64,000 bases of DNA from Ureibacillus composti (GCA_030348875.1 JAUCEP010000002.1:1319001-1383000), one strand, 5' to 3'; positions 51,939-61,297 are shown, numbered from the stretch's first letter. A program made the numbers and translations. The notes: generated by a model not told the origin, from the letters alone.

Positions 51939-53132
51939 ATGAGTAAAGTATTAGAACTACGTGAAAAACGAGCAAAAGCATGGGAACAAACAAAGGCGTT
52001 TCTTGATTCAAAAAGAGGGGAAGACGGGATCCTTTCAGCTGAAGATACCTCCACCTATGAAAAGATGGAGGCAGAAGTCGTTAATCTAGGTAAGGAAATC
52101 GACCGATTGGAAAGACAACAAGCCATTGATTTAGAACTTTCCAAACCGATTAATCAGCCCATTACTTCAAAGCCAACGGGTGCTGAAGGGCAAAAAACAG
52201 GCCGAGCAACAAATGAATACAGGGAAGCGTTCTGGAAATCGATGAGAAACAAAAGTAACTATGAAGTACAGAATGCCTTGAAGATTGGAACCGACTCTGA
52301 AGGTGGATACCTTGCTCCAGATGAGTTTGAAAGAACACTCATTGAATCCTTAGAAGAGGAAAATATCTTCCGTTCATTAGCTAAGGTCATCACAACTTCC
52401 TCAGGAGACCGTAAAATTCCGGTGGTTGCTTCAAAAGGAACTGCTTCATGGGTTGATGAAGAAGGATTGATTCCTGAATCGGATGATAGCTTTGGACAAG
52501 TTTCGATTGGAGCTTATAAATTAGCTACCATGATTAAAGTGTCCGAGGAACTTTTGAATGATAGTGTGTTTAATCTTGAAGCGTATATTGCAAAAGAATT
52601 TGCCAGACGGATTGGTGCCAAAGAAGAAGAAGCATTCTTTGTTGGAGATGGTACCGGAAAACCGACTGGCATTTTTAATGCAACGGGTGGAGCTGAACTT
52701 GGCGTGACTGGAACTTCAGCAACCGCTGTTTCAGTGGATGAGATTATGGATTTATTCTACTCGTTGAAATCACCTTATCGTAAAAAGGCCATTTTTATCA
52801 TGAATGATGCGACGGTCAAACTGATTCGAAAGCTGAAAGATGGGAATGGACAGTACTTATGGCAGCCTTCGATCCAAGCAGGTCAACCTGATACAATCCT
52901 GAATCGTCCAGTAAAAACTTCTGCCTATGTTCCAACCGTTGAAGCTGGGGCCAAGACGATTGCTTTTGGCGACTTCGGATACTATTGGGTAGCTGATAGA
53001 CAAGGTCGCTCTTTCCAGAGATTAAATGAATTATATGCCGCAACAGGACAAGTTGGTTTCAAGGCATCACAGCGGGTGGATGGAAAGTTGATTCTTCCTG
53101 AAGCGATTAAAGTCCTTCAACAGAAAGCGTAG
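51939..53132 (+). CDS. Major capsid protein, HK97 fold
   Basis: 397 aa. About 100 N-terminal residues are a coiled-coil delta domain (LELREKRAKAWEQTKAFLDS), then the HK97 fold starting around residue 110 (LKIGTDSEGGYLAPDEFERT, FRSLAKVITTSSGDRKIP). SDDSFGQVSIGAYKLATMIK is the E-loop region. It builds the icosahedral shell. Confidence 0.93.
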   Translation: MSKVLELREKRAKAWEQTKAFLDSKRGEDGILSAEDTSTYEKMEAEVVNLGKEIDRLERQQAIDLELSKPINQPITSKPTGAEGQKTGRATNEYREAFWKSMRNKSNYEVQNALKIGTDSEGGYLAPDEFERTLIESLEEENIFRSLAKVITTSSGDRKIPVVASKGTASWVDEEGLIPESDDSFGQVSIGAYKLATMIKVSEELLNDSVFNLEAYIAKEFARRIGAKEEEAFFVGDGTGKPTGIFNATGGAELGVTGTSATAVSVDEIMDLFYSLKSPYRKKAIFIMNDATVKLIRKLKDGNGQYLWQPSIQAGQPDTILNRPVKTSAYVPTVEAGAKTIAFGDFGYYWVADRQGRSFQRLNELYAATGQVGFKASQRVDGKLILPEAIKVLQQKA

Positions 53133-53142
53133 GTGATCAATC

Positions 53143-53364
53143 ATGAGTAATGTCAAAAATTATACCGAACAAGGTGGAAATCGAACCGTCATAGGTGGGG
53201 AATTAGATATAACTCCAGAAGGAAAGTTAGCTTTTGACGGAACACCATTAAGTCCAGCCGCACTTCAAGCAGATAGTACTGCTGTAGATGTAGCTGGACT
53301 TGTTACTGACTTTAATGCTTTACTAGCAAAACTGAAAACAGCTGGTCTAATGAAGACTGAATAA
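53143..53364 (+). CDS. Head-fibre-like small protein
   Basis: 73 aa. NYTEQGGNRTVIGGELDITP is typical of phage head fibre or capsid decoration proteins. The C-terminus is helical (LVTDFNALLAKLKTAGLM). Confidence 0.7.
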   Translation: MSNVKNYTEQGGNRTVIGGELDITPEGKLAFDGTPLSPAALQADSTAVDVAGLVTDFNALLAKLKTAGLMKTE

Positions 53365-53382
53365 TAAAGGGAGGAAGCAGTG

Positions 53383-53694
53383 ATGGATGAGTTGTTATTA
53401 AAGGTAAAACAAAACCTTATTCTTAACCATAATGAAGACGATGTTCTGCTTTCAGGATTCGTTACTGCTGCTGTTTCCTATGCAGAAAGCTATCAAAAGA
53501 AACCCGATGGATTTTACAATGAAAATCCCATGCATCCAACGACTGAACAAGCCGTCATCATGCTATCTTCTCACTTTTATGAAAGTCGGGATGGTAGTAC
53601 TGGTGGCTTTTTTGCTGACAATGTGGAAGCGAGTAAGCAAGTATGGAATGTGGTCAATATGCTCCTTCGATTGAATAAGGACGTGATCATATGA
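53383..53694 (+). CDS. Head-tail connector protein (gp6-like)
   Basis: 103 aa from the ATG at 53383. DELLLKVKQNLILNHNEDDV and VTAAVSYAESYQKKPDGFYN fit the Phage_QLRG/gp6 adaptor family. It caps the portal. Confidence 0.85.
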   Translation: MDELLLKVKQNLILNHNEDDVLLSGFVTAAVSYAESYQKKPDGFYNENPMHPTTEQAVIMLSSHFYESRDGSTGGFFADNVEASKQVWNVVNMLLRLNKDVII

Positions 53695-54026
53695 GTTTGG
53701 GGAAAATGAATGTCAGGATTGAAATTTATAAAGAAGAATCCAGTAAAGATGCTGAGGGTTTTGTTACGAAAGATGAACAACTTTTAGCTTCCATGAGGGC
53801 CTATAAAGAAAGTCGTCATGGGAGTGAAGCTTGGAAAAACCGGGCTAGTTTCTCTGAGGCTAGCTCTCTTTTTCGTTTTAGAAAACCTAGGGGATTTGAA
53901 CTGACCACGGATTTAGTCATTGGCTGTAAGGATGAACGATACAACATTTTGAGTGTTGAGGATATCAAAGAGCGTGGCATGTATGTAGAAGTGTTGGCTG
54001 AGAAAATTACAGGGTCAAAGGGGTGA
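53691..54026 (+). CDS. Head closure protein
   Basis: 111 aa, overlapping the connector by 4 nt. KMNVRIEIYKEESSKDAEGF and RYNILSVEDIKERGMYVEVL are typical of SPP1 gp16-like head-tail joining proteins. Confidence 0.85.
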   Translation: MSLGKMNVRIEIYKEESSKDAEGFVTKDEQLLASMRAYKESRHGSEAWKNRASFSEASSLFRFRKPRGFELTTDLVIGCKDERYNILSVEDIKERGMYVEVLAEKITGSKG

Positions 54027-54030
54027 GGCT

Positions 54031-54465
54031 ATGGCAAGAGCAGCGGTAAAAATGCCGGATGAATTTTTAGAAAGAATCGCTAAATTAAATCGTCACTTTG
54101 ATGATATCGTTCCAAGAGTATTAGAAAAGGGTGCAGAGCCAGTTATTCAGAAAGCTAAAAGTAATCTAGCTGCAAGAATTGGCCAAGGTACTAAGGAGCC
54201 CTCTCAGTCTACTGGTGAATTAATAGCTTCACTTGAAACAACAAAGGCTGTCCAAGATGCAAAAGGGGACTGGAACCTTAGGGTAGGTATTCCTATAACA
54301 AAAGATAGCAAAGGGGTCTCAAATGCCTTAAAGGCAGCTGTATTGGAGTATGGGAAATCCGGCCAACCTCCTAGACCCTGGCTAAAACCAACAAGGTCAG
54401 CTACAAGAAAAGCCTGTGCGGAAGCGATGGAGAAAGCACTGGATAAGGAGATTGAGAAACTATGA
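54031..54465 (+). CDS. HK97 gp10-like tail-completion/morphogenesis protein
   Basis: 144 aa. LEKGAEPVIQKAKSNLAARI and KDSKGVSNALKAAVLEYGKS, followed by QPPRPWLKPTRSATRKACAE, match HK97-gp10 proteins involved in tail attachment. Confidence 0.87.
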   Translation: MARAAVKMPDEFLERIAKLNRHFDDIVPRVLEKGAEPVIQKAKSNLAARIGQGTKEPSQSTGELIASLETTKAVQDAKGDWNLRVGIPITKDSKGVSNALKAAVLEYGKSGQPPRPWLKPTRSATRKACAEAMEKALDKEIEKL

Positions 54466-54806
54466 GTCTATTACAAGACCTGAATACCTTACTTGAACCC
54501 ATCGGCATTCCCATTGAAACAGGTGTCTTTTCCAAGAAACCGCCGGATGAGTATATCGTAATTACACCTATGTCAGACAGGTTGGATTTCTTTGCTGATA
54601 ATCAGGCCCATTCCGTTATCGAGGAAGCACGGCTGTCCCTTTTTACGAAAAAGAATTATCAACCATTAAAAAAACAGCTAACAAAGATTCTTTTAAATGG
54701 AGATGTAACTATAACAGACCGACAATATATTGGGTTTGAGGATGATACAAAATATCATCATTATGCCATTGATGTCTTGAAAGAATATGAAATGGAGGAA
54801 TATTAA
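54462..54806 (+). CDS. Tail terminator / completion protein (likely)
   Basis: 114 aa, overlapping gp10 by 4 nt. Position between gp10 and the tail tube, and length, match the tail terminator; motif support is modest (PPDEYIVITPMSDRLDFF). Confidence 0.7.
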   Translation: MSLLQDLNTLLEPIGIPIETGVFSKKPPDEYIVITPMSDRLDFFADNQAHSVIEEARLSLFTKKNYQPLKKQLTKILLNGDVTITDRQYIGFEDDTKYHHYAIDVLKEYEMEEY

Positions 54807-55688
54807 ATGGCAACAATCGGATTGGACCGTTTATTTTATGCCAAGATCACAGAAGATGAGAATGGCATTGAAACATATGGAACTCCAAAAATACTAGCAA
54901 AGGCCATGACCGCAGAACTCAGTGTGGAACTCATTGAAGCCATCCTTTATGCGGATGATGGCGCATCAGAAATTGTAAAGGAATTTAATAGTGGCACATT
55001 AACCCTTGGAATTGATGATATCGGTTCTATCGCAGCACAAGATTTAACAGGAAGTAAGATTGATAGCAACAATGTCGTGGTTTCGAGAAGTGAAGATGGA
55101 GGAAATCCCGTAGCGGTTGGGTTTCGTGCCAAGAAAGCGAATGGGAAGTATCGATACTTTTGGCTTTATCGGGTTATTTTTAGCATTCCTACAACCAACC
55201 TTACGACAAAAGGTGAATCAATTACGTTTAGTAGTCCCACCATAGAAGGTACCGTTTTTAGAAGAAATAAGCTAGACACTGAAAATAAACATCCATGGAA
55301 AGCGGAAGTCACAGAAGGGGATAATGGTGTAGCCCAGGAAACCATTACGAATTGGTTTAGTTCTGTGTACGAACCTAATTTTTCACCAGTGACTCCAACG
55401 ATTATTATCACCACTCAGCCCGCAGATTTAACGGAGGTGGTGGCAGGTAGCATTTCTGGTAGTCTGTCAGTGGTTGCAAGCACTAATACTAGTTATCCAG
55501 TTACTTATCAGTGGTATGAAAATACAATCAACAGCACGACAGGTGGAACCGCTATTAATGGGGAAACGTCAGCGAGCTTTGATATCCCAACGGATCTAAT
55601 TGCAGGAAGCTATTATTACTACTGCGTGTTGAGTTCTGTTGGTGCTAGCGCTGTAAAAACGAGCGTGGCTACGGTTACCGTATCGTAA
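54807..55688 (+). CDS. Major tail tube protein with C-terminal Ig-like domain
   Basis: 293 aa. The phi13-type tube core (IGLDRLFYAKITEDENGIET, RSEDGGNPVAVGFRAKKANG, FWLYRVIFSIPTTNLTTKGE) ends near residue 195; a bacterial Ig/fibronectin-like domain follows (ITTQPADLTEVVAGSISGSL, VTYQWYENTINSTTGGTAIN). The Ig domain decorates the tail surface and may bind cells. Confidence 0.88.
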   Translation: MATIGLDRLFYAKITEDENGIETYGTPKILAKAMTAELSVELIEAILYADDGASEIVKEFNSGTLTLGIDDIGSIAAQDLTGSKIDSNNVVVSRSEDGGNPVAVGFRAKKANGKYRYFWLYRVIFSIPTTNLTTKGESITFSSPTIEGTVFRRNKLDTENKHPWKAEVTEGDNGVAQETITNWFSSVYEPNFSPVTPTIIITTQPADLTEVVAGSISGSLSVVASTNTSYPVTYQWYENTINSTTGGTAINGETSASFDIPTDLIAGSYYYYCVLSSVGASAVKTSVATVTVS

Positions 55689-55704
55689 AGGAGGATGATG
55701 AACA

Positions 55705-56130
55705 TTGGCGAATGAAAAAGTGGATCCTTCAACTGTAGATGTTGATTTTGCAGCGGAGGAAAGAAGTGCTGTGATTGAAATTGGGGATGTTGAATACAAA
55801 TTGATTTTAACAACCAAGGCGACAAAAGAAATTGCTAAGAGATATGGTGGGCTTGAGAATCTTGGAACGAAGCTAATGAATTCAAAGGATTTTGAACTCG
55901 CTTTAGATGAAATTGTCTGGCTCATTACGTTGTTAGCCAATCAGTCGATCCTGATTCATAATCTAAAAAACAAGGATGATAAGAAGGAATTGCTAAAAGA
56001 GGATGAAGTCGAATTATTAACTACCCCTTTCGAATTGGCAGAGTACAAGAATGCGATTATGGCCAGCATGTTGAAAGGCACAAAACGGCATATACAGAGT
56101 GAACCATCAAAAAACGTGGAAGTCGGGTAA
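55705..56130 (+). CDS. Tail assembly chaperone gpG
   Basis: 141 aa from a TTG with AAAGGAGG 10 nt upstream. SAVIEIGDVEYKLILTTKAT and IAKRYGGLENLGTKLMNSKD fit the gp13/TAC family before tape measure genes. The zero-frame stop is at 56128. A -1 frameshift site near the 3' end gives a longer product; see next entry. Confidence 0.85.
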   Translation: MANEKVDPSTVDVDFAAEERSAVIEIGDVEYKLILTTKATKEIAKRYGGLENLGTKLMNSKDFELALDEIVWLITLLANQSILIHNLKNKDDKKELLKEDEVELLTTPFELAEYKNAIMASMLKGTKRHIQSEPSKNVEVG

Positions 56131-56318
56131 GCGATGAAGAGTTGTTTATCCGACTTATTTATTATGGAACCGCTCAGTTAAATCGTAGTGAAGAAGAAGT
56201 GTGGCTCATGCCGATGGGTTATTTAATGGATTTATGGGAATGTCATAAGCAGTTTACCGGAATTGCTAAGCCGTTGATGGAAGTATCGATTGATGATGTG
56301 ATTCCTGTGGGGATCTAG
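55705..56318 (+). CDS. Tail assembly chaperone gpGT, made by -1 frameshift
   Basis: The slippery heptamer A AAA AAC (56109-56115) is in exactly the X_XXY_YYZ register of gpG. Slipping -1 there reads on from CGT (56115) through 67 further codons to TAG (56316-56318), ending VSIDDVIPVGI, for a 204-aa protein. The -1 extension is codon-clean and contains FIRLIYYGTAQLNRSEEEVW. It lies in the gap before the tape measure gene where no ATG ORF of its own is needed, as expected for the gpT part. Confidence 0.85.
56109..56156 (+). promoter_or_regulatory. Programmed -1 ribosomal frameshift signal
   Basis: Slippery A AAA AAC (56109-56115), a 4-nt spacer, then an 11-bp stem AAGTCGGGTAA (56120-56130) / TTATCCGACTT (56146-56156) with one G-U and a 15-nt loop. 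The gpG stop codon lies within the 5' arm. Confidence 0.85.
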
Positions 56319-56378
56319 TTCTATTGCACTCAATGATGGGTGTATTTTTTTATGCCCAAAAAGAGAGGAGGTGGAGTC

Positions 56379-58979
56379 GTGGCTGATAACTTTGGACTTC
56401 GAATCGGTGTGGAAGGCGAGAAGGACTTCAAAAATGCCTTGAGAGATATCAACCAAAATTTCAAGGTGCTAGGAAGTGAAATGAAACTTATCACCGCCCA
56501 ATTTGATAGGCAAGATCAATCCATTGAAGCTCTAACTGCAAGGAACGGGGCACTCGCAAAGTCAGTTGATGCACAAAAGGACAAAATTGGTACATTAGAG
56601 GCGGCACTTAGAAACGCAGCAGATTCTTTTGGAGAGAATGATAGACGAACACAAAATTGGCAAATTCAATTGAATAACGCTAAGTCTGAACTGATGAAGA
56701 TGGAGCGGGAACTTGAGAATAACAATCAAGCCATCCAAGATTTGAATGAAGGATTCAATGATGCTGAAGGAGAAGTTGAGGAGTTTGCTAATGAAGTACA
56801 GAATGCAGCGGATCAGACTGAAGATGCTTCTGGTCGATTTGAAAAGCTCGGTGGTGTCTTAAAAGGAATCGGAGCAACCATCGGAGCAGCCGTAGCCGCC
56901 ATTGGAACCGCTGCAGTTGCTACAGGGGTTAGCCTGATTAAACTTGGTGATGAGTACAACATGGCCGTCAATCAAATTTCTACTTCAACTGGTGCAACAG
57001 GTGCTGAACTTGAAGAGTTGGGAGAAATTGCTCAAAACGTGTACAAGCATAATTTTGGGGATAGCTTGGATGATGTCGCAGTAGGAATTTCAGAGGTGCA
57101 AAAGATAACCGGACTCATGGGTGAAGAGCTAGAAAAAGCCACCGAGTCCGGTTTTGCTTTGAGGAAAACCTTTGACTTCGATATGCAGGAATCGGCAAGG
57201 GCAGCCAGTGCTCTTATGAAAAACTTTGGCATCTCTGCAGATGAGGCCTATAACATTATTGCCGTTGGTGCTCAAAACGGTGCCGATAAAAATGGCGATC
57301 TATTAGATACCTTGAATGAATACTCCGTTCAATATGCTTCCCTTGGTCTTAGTGCAGATGAGTTTATCGCTAGTTTAGTAGCTGGAGCAGAAAGTGGTGC
57401 TTTCAGTATTGATAAGGTTGGGGATGCTGTTAAGGAATTCAATATCCGAGCCAAAGACGGCAGTAAGTCGAGTATGGAAGCCTTCACCGCTCTTGGGCTT
57501 AATGCAGAAGAAATGACGAAGCAGTTTGCCCAAGGTGGGGAAACAGCTAATGCTGCATTTTTTAGTGTCATTCAAAAACTTCAAGAGATTGAAGATCCAC
57601 TTCTAAAAAACACAATTGGTGTGCAGTTGTTTGGTACACAGTTTGAAGATTTAGAAGCCAGTATACTACCAGTTCTTGGTGGGATAAAAGATAGTACCAT
57701 CGCGAGTGGGGATGCGTTGGCTCAAATAACAGAGGTCAAATACGATAACCTGACTGATGGCATTGAGGGGGTAAAACGCTCCTTACAAGGGGTGTTTCTA
57801 CCAGCTGTAAGTGAAGTTTCTGCTGGAATTACGGACTTGTTTTCTGGCTTATCGAATGGGATTAATGAAGCGGATGGAGATTTTGAGAAAATTGCTGAAG
57901 TGATAGGAGAAACTGTTGCTGGGATAACAGAACTTATCACAGAGCAATTGCCTCAGTTCGTTACGTTAGGACTTCAAATAATTATGTCCTTAGTTGGTGC
58001 AATCGTAGAAAACCTCCCAATGATCATTGATTCTGCCATGCAAATCGTGACGACTCTACTCCAAGGCATTATCGATGCTCTACCTCAAATTACAGAAGGG
58101 GCACTTTACCTTGTTCTTAGTTTGGTAGACGGCATAATAGCGAACCTTCCAGCCTTAATTGAAGCGGCTTTAACAATGATTGTGACGCTAGCAACTGGGA
58201 TCGGTGAGGCTTTACCTAACCTTATTCCATCCATTGTATCAGCGATTCTATTAATTGTAGAAACGATCATCAACAATCTCGACATGGTTTTAGAGGCGGC
58301 TTTTAAAATTATAGAAGGTTTAGCCATAGGAATTATTAATGCTTTACCTAGACTCATAGAAGCACTTCCAGCTATTATTTCATCAATCATTAACTTTATT
58401 ACCGGGAATCTACCTAAAATTGTTGAGTTGGGTATTTCATTGATCATTCAGTTGGCGGCTGGGCTATTAAGAGCAATTCCTCAGCTTGTGGCACAATTAC
58501 CACAGATTATTTCTGCCATCATCGTTGGAATTGGAAAAGCGGCTGTTTCCATTGGACAAGTGGGAGTGAACATTGTACGTGGGCTTTGGAATGGGATTTC
58601 TTCCATGATTGGCTGGATAAAAGATAAGGTTAGTGGTTTTGTGGGTGGCATCGTCAGTAGTGTAAAAGGTGTTCTTGGGATTCGTTCCCCTTCACGAGTT
58701 TTTGCTGGAATTGGTGAAAACATGGGTGAAGGGATTGGTGTTGGATTCTCTGATGCCATGGGCAATGTAGAAAAAGAAATGGAAGGCGCCATTCCTACCG
58801 ACTTTGATTTAAATATGGACAGCGTGGTTACTGGAGTTGAAGGTGGCAAGAGTGGGGCATCATTTGATGTCACGATTCCATTAACGATTGATGGGAATGT
58901 ATTAACTCGTATTATTGCTCAGCTTCAATGGAACCAAAATACAGTGACCGTTAGAAACTTAGGGGTTGCAGGTTCGTAA
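56379..58979 (+). CDS. Tape measure protein
   Basis: 866 aa from a GTG with GAGGAGG 7-8 nt upstream; an ATG at 56352 has no RBS. The N-terminus is long coiled coil (about 30-150, ALRNAADSFGENDRRTQNWQ), then a phage minor-tail/TP901 core (VYKHNFGDSLDDVAVGISEV, LMKNFGISADEAYNIIAVGA), a hydrophobic repeat region with many transmembrane-like helices (560-800, e.g. GALYLVLSLVDGIIANLPAL), and a Gly-rich SPSRVFAGIGENMGEGIGVG. Sets tail length and carries the DNA through the envelope. Confidence 0.92.
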   Translation: MADNFGLRIGVEGEKDFKNALRDINQNFKVLGSEMKLITAQFDRQDQSIEALTARNGALAKSVDAQKDKIGTLEAALRNAADSFGENDRRTQNWQIQLNNAKSELMKMERELENNNQAIQDLNEGFNDAEGEVEEFANEVQNAADQTEDASGRFEKLGGVLKGIGATIGAAVAAIGTAAVATGVSLIKLGDEYNMAVNQISTSTGATGAELEELGEIAQNVYKHNFGDSLDDVAVGISEVQKITGLMGEELEKATESGFALRKTFDFDMQESARAASALMKNFGISADEAYNIIAVGAQNGADKNGDLLDTLNEYSVQYASLGLSADEFIASLVAGAESGAFSIDKVGDAVKEFNIRAKDGSKSSMEAFTALGLNAEEMTKQFAQGGETANAAFFSVIQKLQEIEDPLLKNTIGVQLFGTQFEDLEASILPVLGGIKDSTIASGDALAQITEVKYDNLTDGIEGVKRSLQGVFLPAVSEVSAGITDLFSGLSNGINEADGDFEKIAEVIGETVAGITELITEQLPQFVTLGLQIIMSLVGAIVENLPMIIDSAMQIVTTLLQGIIDALPQITEGALYLVLSLVDGIIANLPALIEAALTMIVTLATGIGEALPNLIPSIVSAILLIVETIINNLDMVLEAAFKIIEGLAIGIINALPRLIEALPAIISSIINFITGNLPKIVELGISLIIQLAAGLLRAIPQLVAQLPQIISAIIVGIGKAAVSIGQVGVNIVRGLWNGISSMIGWIKDKVSGFVGGIVSSVKGVLGIRSPSRVFAGIGENMGEGIGVGFSDAMGNVEKEMEGAIPTDFDLNMDSVVTGVEGGKSGASFDVTIPLTIDGNVLTRIIAQLQWNQNTVTVRNLGVAGS

Positions 58980-58994
58980 AAGGAGGGCAGTTTG

Positions 58995-60149
58995 GTGATA
59001 GAAATTTATGCAGGAAACACGTTGATACAAACGATCCGTAAAGTGATGTCAGCGAACGTAAGGGAAACGCTAGAAGGAGAGTTTACACTATCTTTTACGG
59101 TTCTAGCCAAGTCTGCCCTCGCTTTAAAAACAAAACAACTGGCAAAGCTAAATGGTCAATATTTTGAGATTGTACAAATAGCGAAGTCGTTACAAGGTAG
59201 CCTTCCCGTCTGTTCTGTCACGTGTGAACATGTATCATACATTTTAAATGATGAGATTTTTAATATAGATGCCTTTGATTTTACGGGAGATCCTGCGGCT
59301 GGATTAAATCAGCTATTATCAGGAACTCCTTTTTCCGCTGGCGCAGTTGATTTTATCGATAGTTGCACAATGAAAATTAACCAGGAAGTGTCTAGAAGGG
59401 CAGCTCTTATGCAGTACATTGCTATTTTAGGTGGCGAAATTGAATATAACGGCTATTTAATTAATATCCGTAAACATCGTGGCAGTATGGAATATCAGCC
59501 GGTAATGGGTTCAAAAAACGTCACTAATGTATCTGTTTCCCACGATTCAAGAGAAAATGCATCTTCCTATAATATTTCATTCTTTAAACTATTGAATCTA
59601 GCAGTCGGAGATAATGTCCATATTGTATTCAAACCACTCGGCATTGATGTGAAAACAAGGATTATCTCCTTGGAATATAACCCTTTCTATCGTTATAACA
59701 TTCAAGTTGAGGTTGGCAGATACAAACCTAGTATTTCGGATACATTTTATCGGATAGAAAACTCAATGAACAAAGTGGAAAGCTCTCTGAATGACGTGGG
59801 CAGCTCTGTAGATGGTCTGAAGTACCAAATGGACCAGCTTGGGGTTTCTTACACAATCGTAAAAAGTCTAACTGTTGATGCTAGTTTTATAAATGTAACT
59901 TACGAAGTGGAAAAAGGAGATACACATCAATATCATGCCAAATACAGCTATGTCACTGATGGCAGCGGTAGAATTACGAGCATTAATTTAGAGGATATAT
60001 TTTCAGAGCTGTTATTAAAAGAAGTGTCCGCTTTGTTGGTGGATGCAGCGAGATTTGAAATTACGTATGCAGATGGAGAGACGGCAAGTTATAACTATAC
60101 GACCGATAGTAGTGGTCGGATTACTGGAATTGAAAAGGTGGTGGGATAG
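58995..60149 (+). CDS. Tail-tip / tail-associated protein (Tal-like)
   Basis: 384 aa from a GTG with AGGAGGG 7 nt upstream. MIEIYAGNTLIQTIRKVMSA, then VREALEGEFTLSFTVLAKSA-like sequence fit siphoviral tail endopeptidase/Gp37-like N-terminal domains; the late KVESSLNDVGSSVDGLKYQM is coiled coil, followed by a small beta domain (DSSGRITGIEKVV). It probably joins tube to fibre. No separate distal tail protein is seen between it and the tape measure gene. Confidence 0.75.
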   Translation: MIEIYAGNTLIQTIRKVMSANVRETLEGEFTLSFTVLAKSALALKTKQLAKLNGQYFEIVQIAKSLQGSLPVCSVTCEHVSYILNDEIFNIDAFDFTGDPAAGLNQLLSGTPFSAGAVDFIDSCTMKINQEVSRRAALMQYIAILGGEIEYNGYLINIRKHRGSMEYQPVMGSKNVTNVSVSHDSRENASSYNISFFKLLNLAVGDNVHIVFKPLGIDVKTRIISLEYNPFYRYNIQVEVGRYKPSISDTFYRIENSMNKVESSLNDVGSSVDGLKYQMDQLGVSYTIVKSLTVDASFINVTYEVEKGDTHQYHAKYSYVTDGSGRITSINLEDIFSELLLKEVSALLVDAARFEITYADGETASYNYTTDSSGRITGIEKVVG

Positions 60150-60152
60150 GGC

Positions 60153-61211
60153 ATGAGTTACCATAGTAACTTTAACAATACATTAGCAATCTGGACTGCT
60201 TTTGGAGGCAGGGGTGAACTCATTCTTCCCATTCCCACCTTAAGTTGGCAAAGGAAATATTATAATGATTTTGGCTATACCAAGTATGGAAGTGAAACAA
60301 GAATTGATGTTCACGACAATGGGAACGCACAGATTGCAGTGTATCGTGCAAAGACCCCATATATGTCCTATTACAATAAAACCACTGGACAATGGACCGT
60401 GGTGAATGTTTCTTGGTGGAATAACGGTGCCCCAGAAATTTTATGGGCAGGTGACGGTGTGTTTTTAGCCAAAATTATAGGCTTGGCCAATATTATCGCT
60501 TCTTTTGATGGCATCACCTGGTATAATGCTGGTTACTGTCAAGGAGCACAAAACTCCATGACCACAGGGGCTTATGATTCTAGTATTGGTTCTGGGGTCG
60601 TTAGCTGGTGGTACTATAAGTCTCCCGTATATTACAACTTTGCTTCATTAACACAAAGAGTAGCTTGGACTTTGGTAGGAGCGGATGGTTCATCGGTTCC
60701 CATATTTAGTTACATGACCACTCATAAAGGAAAATTTGTTGGTGTCGTTGGTGGAGATCGTTCTATTGCAGCAGCAAGCACTTCCAGCCCTGGTTCTTGG
60801 TCTACGACTATTCCAGAGGATTTAAATACATATTACATGTATATCCGTTCGGTTCACGATAAACTTTTCGTCATGAAATATCGATATGTTAGTGGAATCT
60901 TTCATGTGAATTTGTGTGTCATGAATGATAGTGCTACGGAGCTAACGGAAACAAACCTATCTCATGTTGGGAATCTGGCCGATAACAAAATTCCGAACCC
61001 ACAGAACATCATCTGGATGGAAGATTGGGGAAAATATGCTCTTTTCAATGAAAGCATGCTGTATGTATCAGTGGATGGGTTGAATTGGGAAGGGGTAGAA
61101 CAACCTGGTTTTACTACTACCAACTCTGATACATTTGGCGGGGCCATTTATGTTCCGGGCGATGGATTTTATGTGAAAGCTAGTGGTTATGTGTATTATG
61201 CTCCGTATTAA
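60153..61211 (+). CDS. Candidate receptor-binding tail protein, beta-rich
   Basis: 352 aa of beta-strand repeats rich in Tyr/Trp. Sialidase/beta-propeller-like DG-x-x-W blades recur: SFDGITWYNAG, VSVDGLNWEGV and related segments (TTGQWTVVNVSWW). No family is recognised. Its place at the tail tip before holin/amidase fits receptor binding. Confidence 0.6.
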   Translation: MSYHSNFNNTLAIWTAFGGRGELILPIPTLSWQRKYYNDFGYTKYGSETRIDVHDNGNAQIAVYRAKTPYMSYYNKTTGQWTVVNVSWWNNGAPEILWAGDGVFLAKIIGLANIIASFDGITWYNAGYCQGAQNSMTTGAYDSSIGSGVVSWWYYKSPVYYNFASLTQRVAWTLVGADGSSVPIFSYMTTHKGKFVGVVGGDRSIAAASTSSPGSWSTTIPEDLNTYYMYIRSVHDKLFVMKYRYVSGIFHVNLCVMNDSATELTETNLSHVGNLADNKIPNPQNIIWMEDWGKYALFNESMLYVSVDGLNWEGVEQPGFTTTNSDTFGGAIYVPGDGFYVKASGYVYYAPY

Positions 61212-61225
61212 ATAATGAAAATACA

Positions 61226-61261
61226 GGCGCTTGGTGGCTCTCTTGTCACAGGCGTCTTTTT
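61226..61261 (+). terminator. Terminator after the tail genes
   Basis: GGCGCTTG / CAGGCGTC (two wobble pairs) across 15 nt, then TTTTT. The following GATTAAAC...GAGAGC leader also precedes the HNH gene. Confidence 0.6.
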
Positions 61262-61297
61262 ATATAGATTAAACAGATTGGAGAGCGAGGGGAGAAC

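Noticed and set aside
58106..58447. Minus-strand ORF opposite the tape measure gene
   Set aside because: Shadow of the hydrophobic repeat region; no RBS or recognisable domain.
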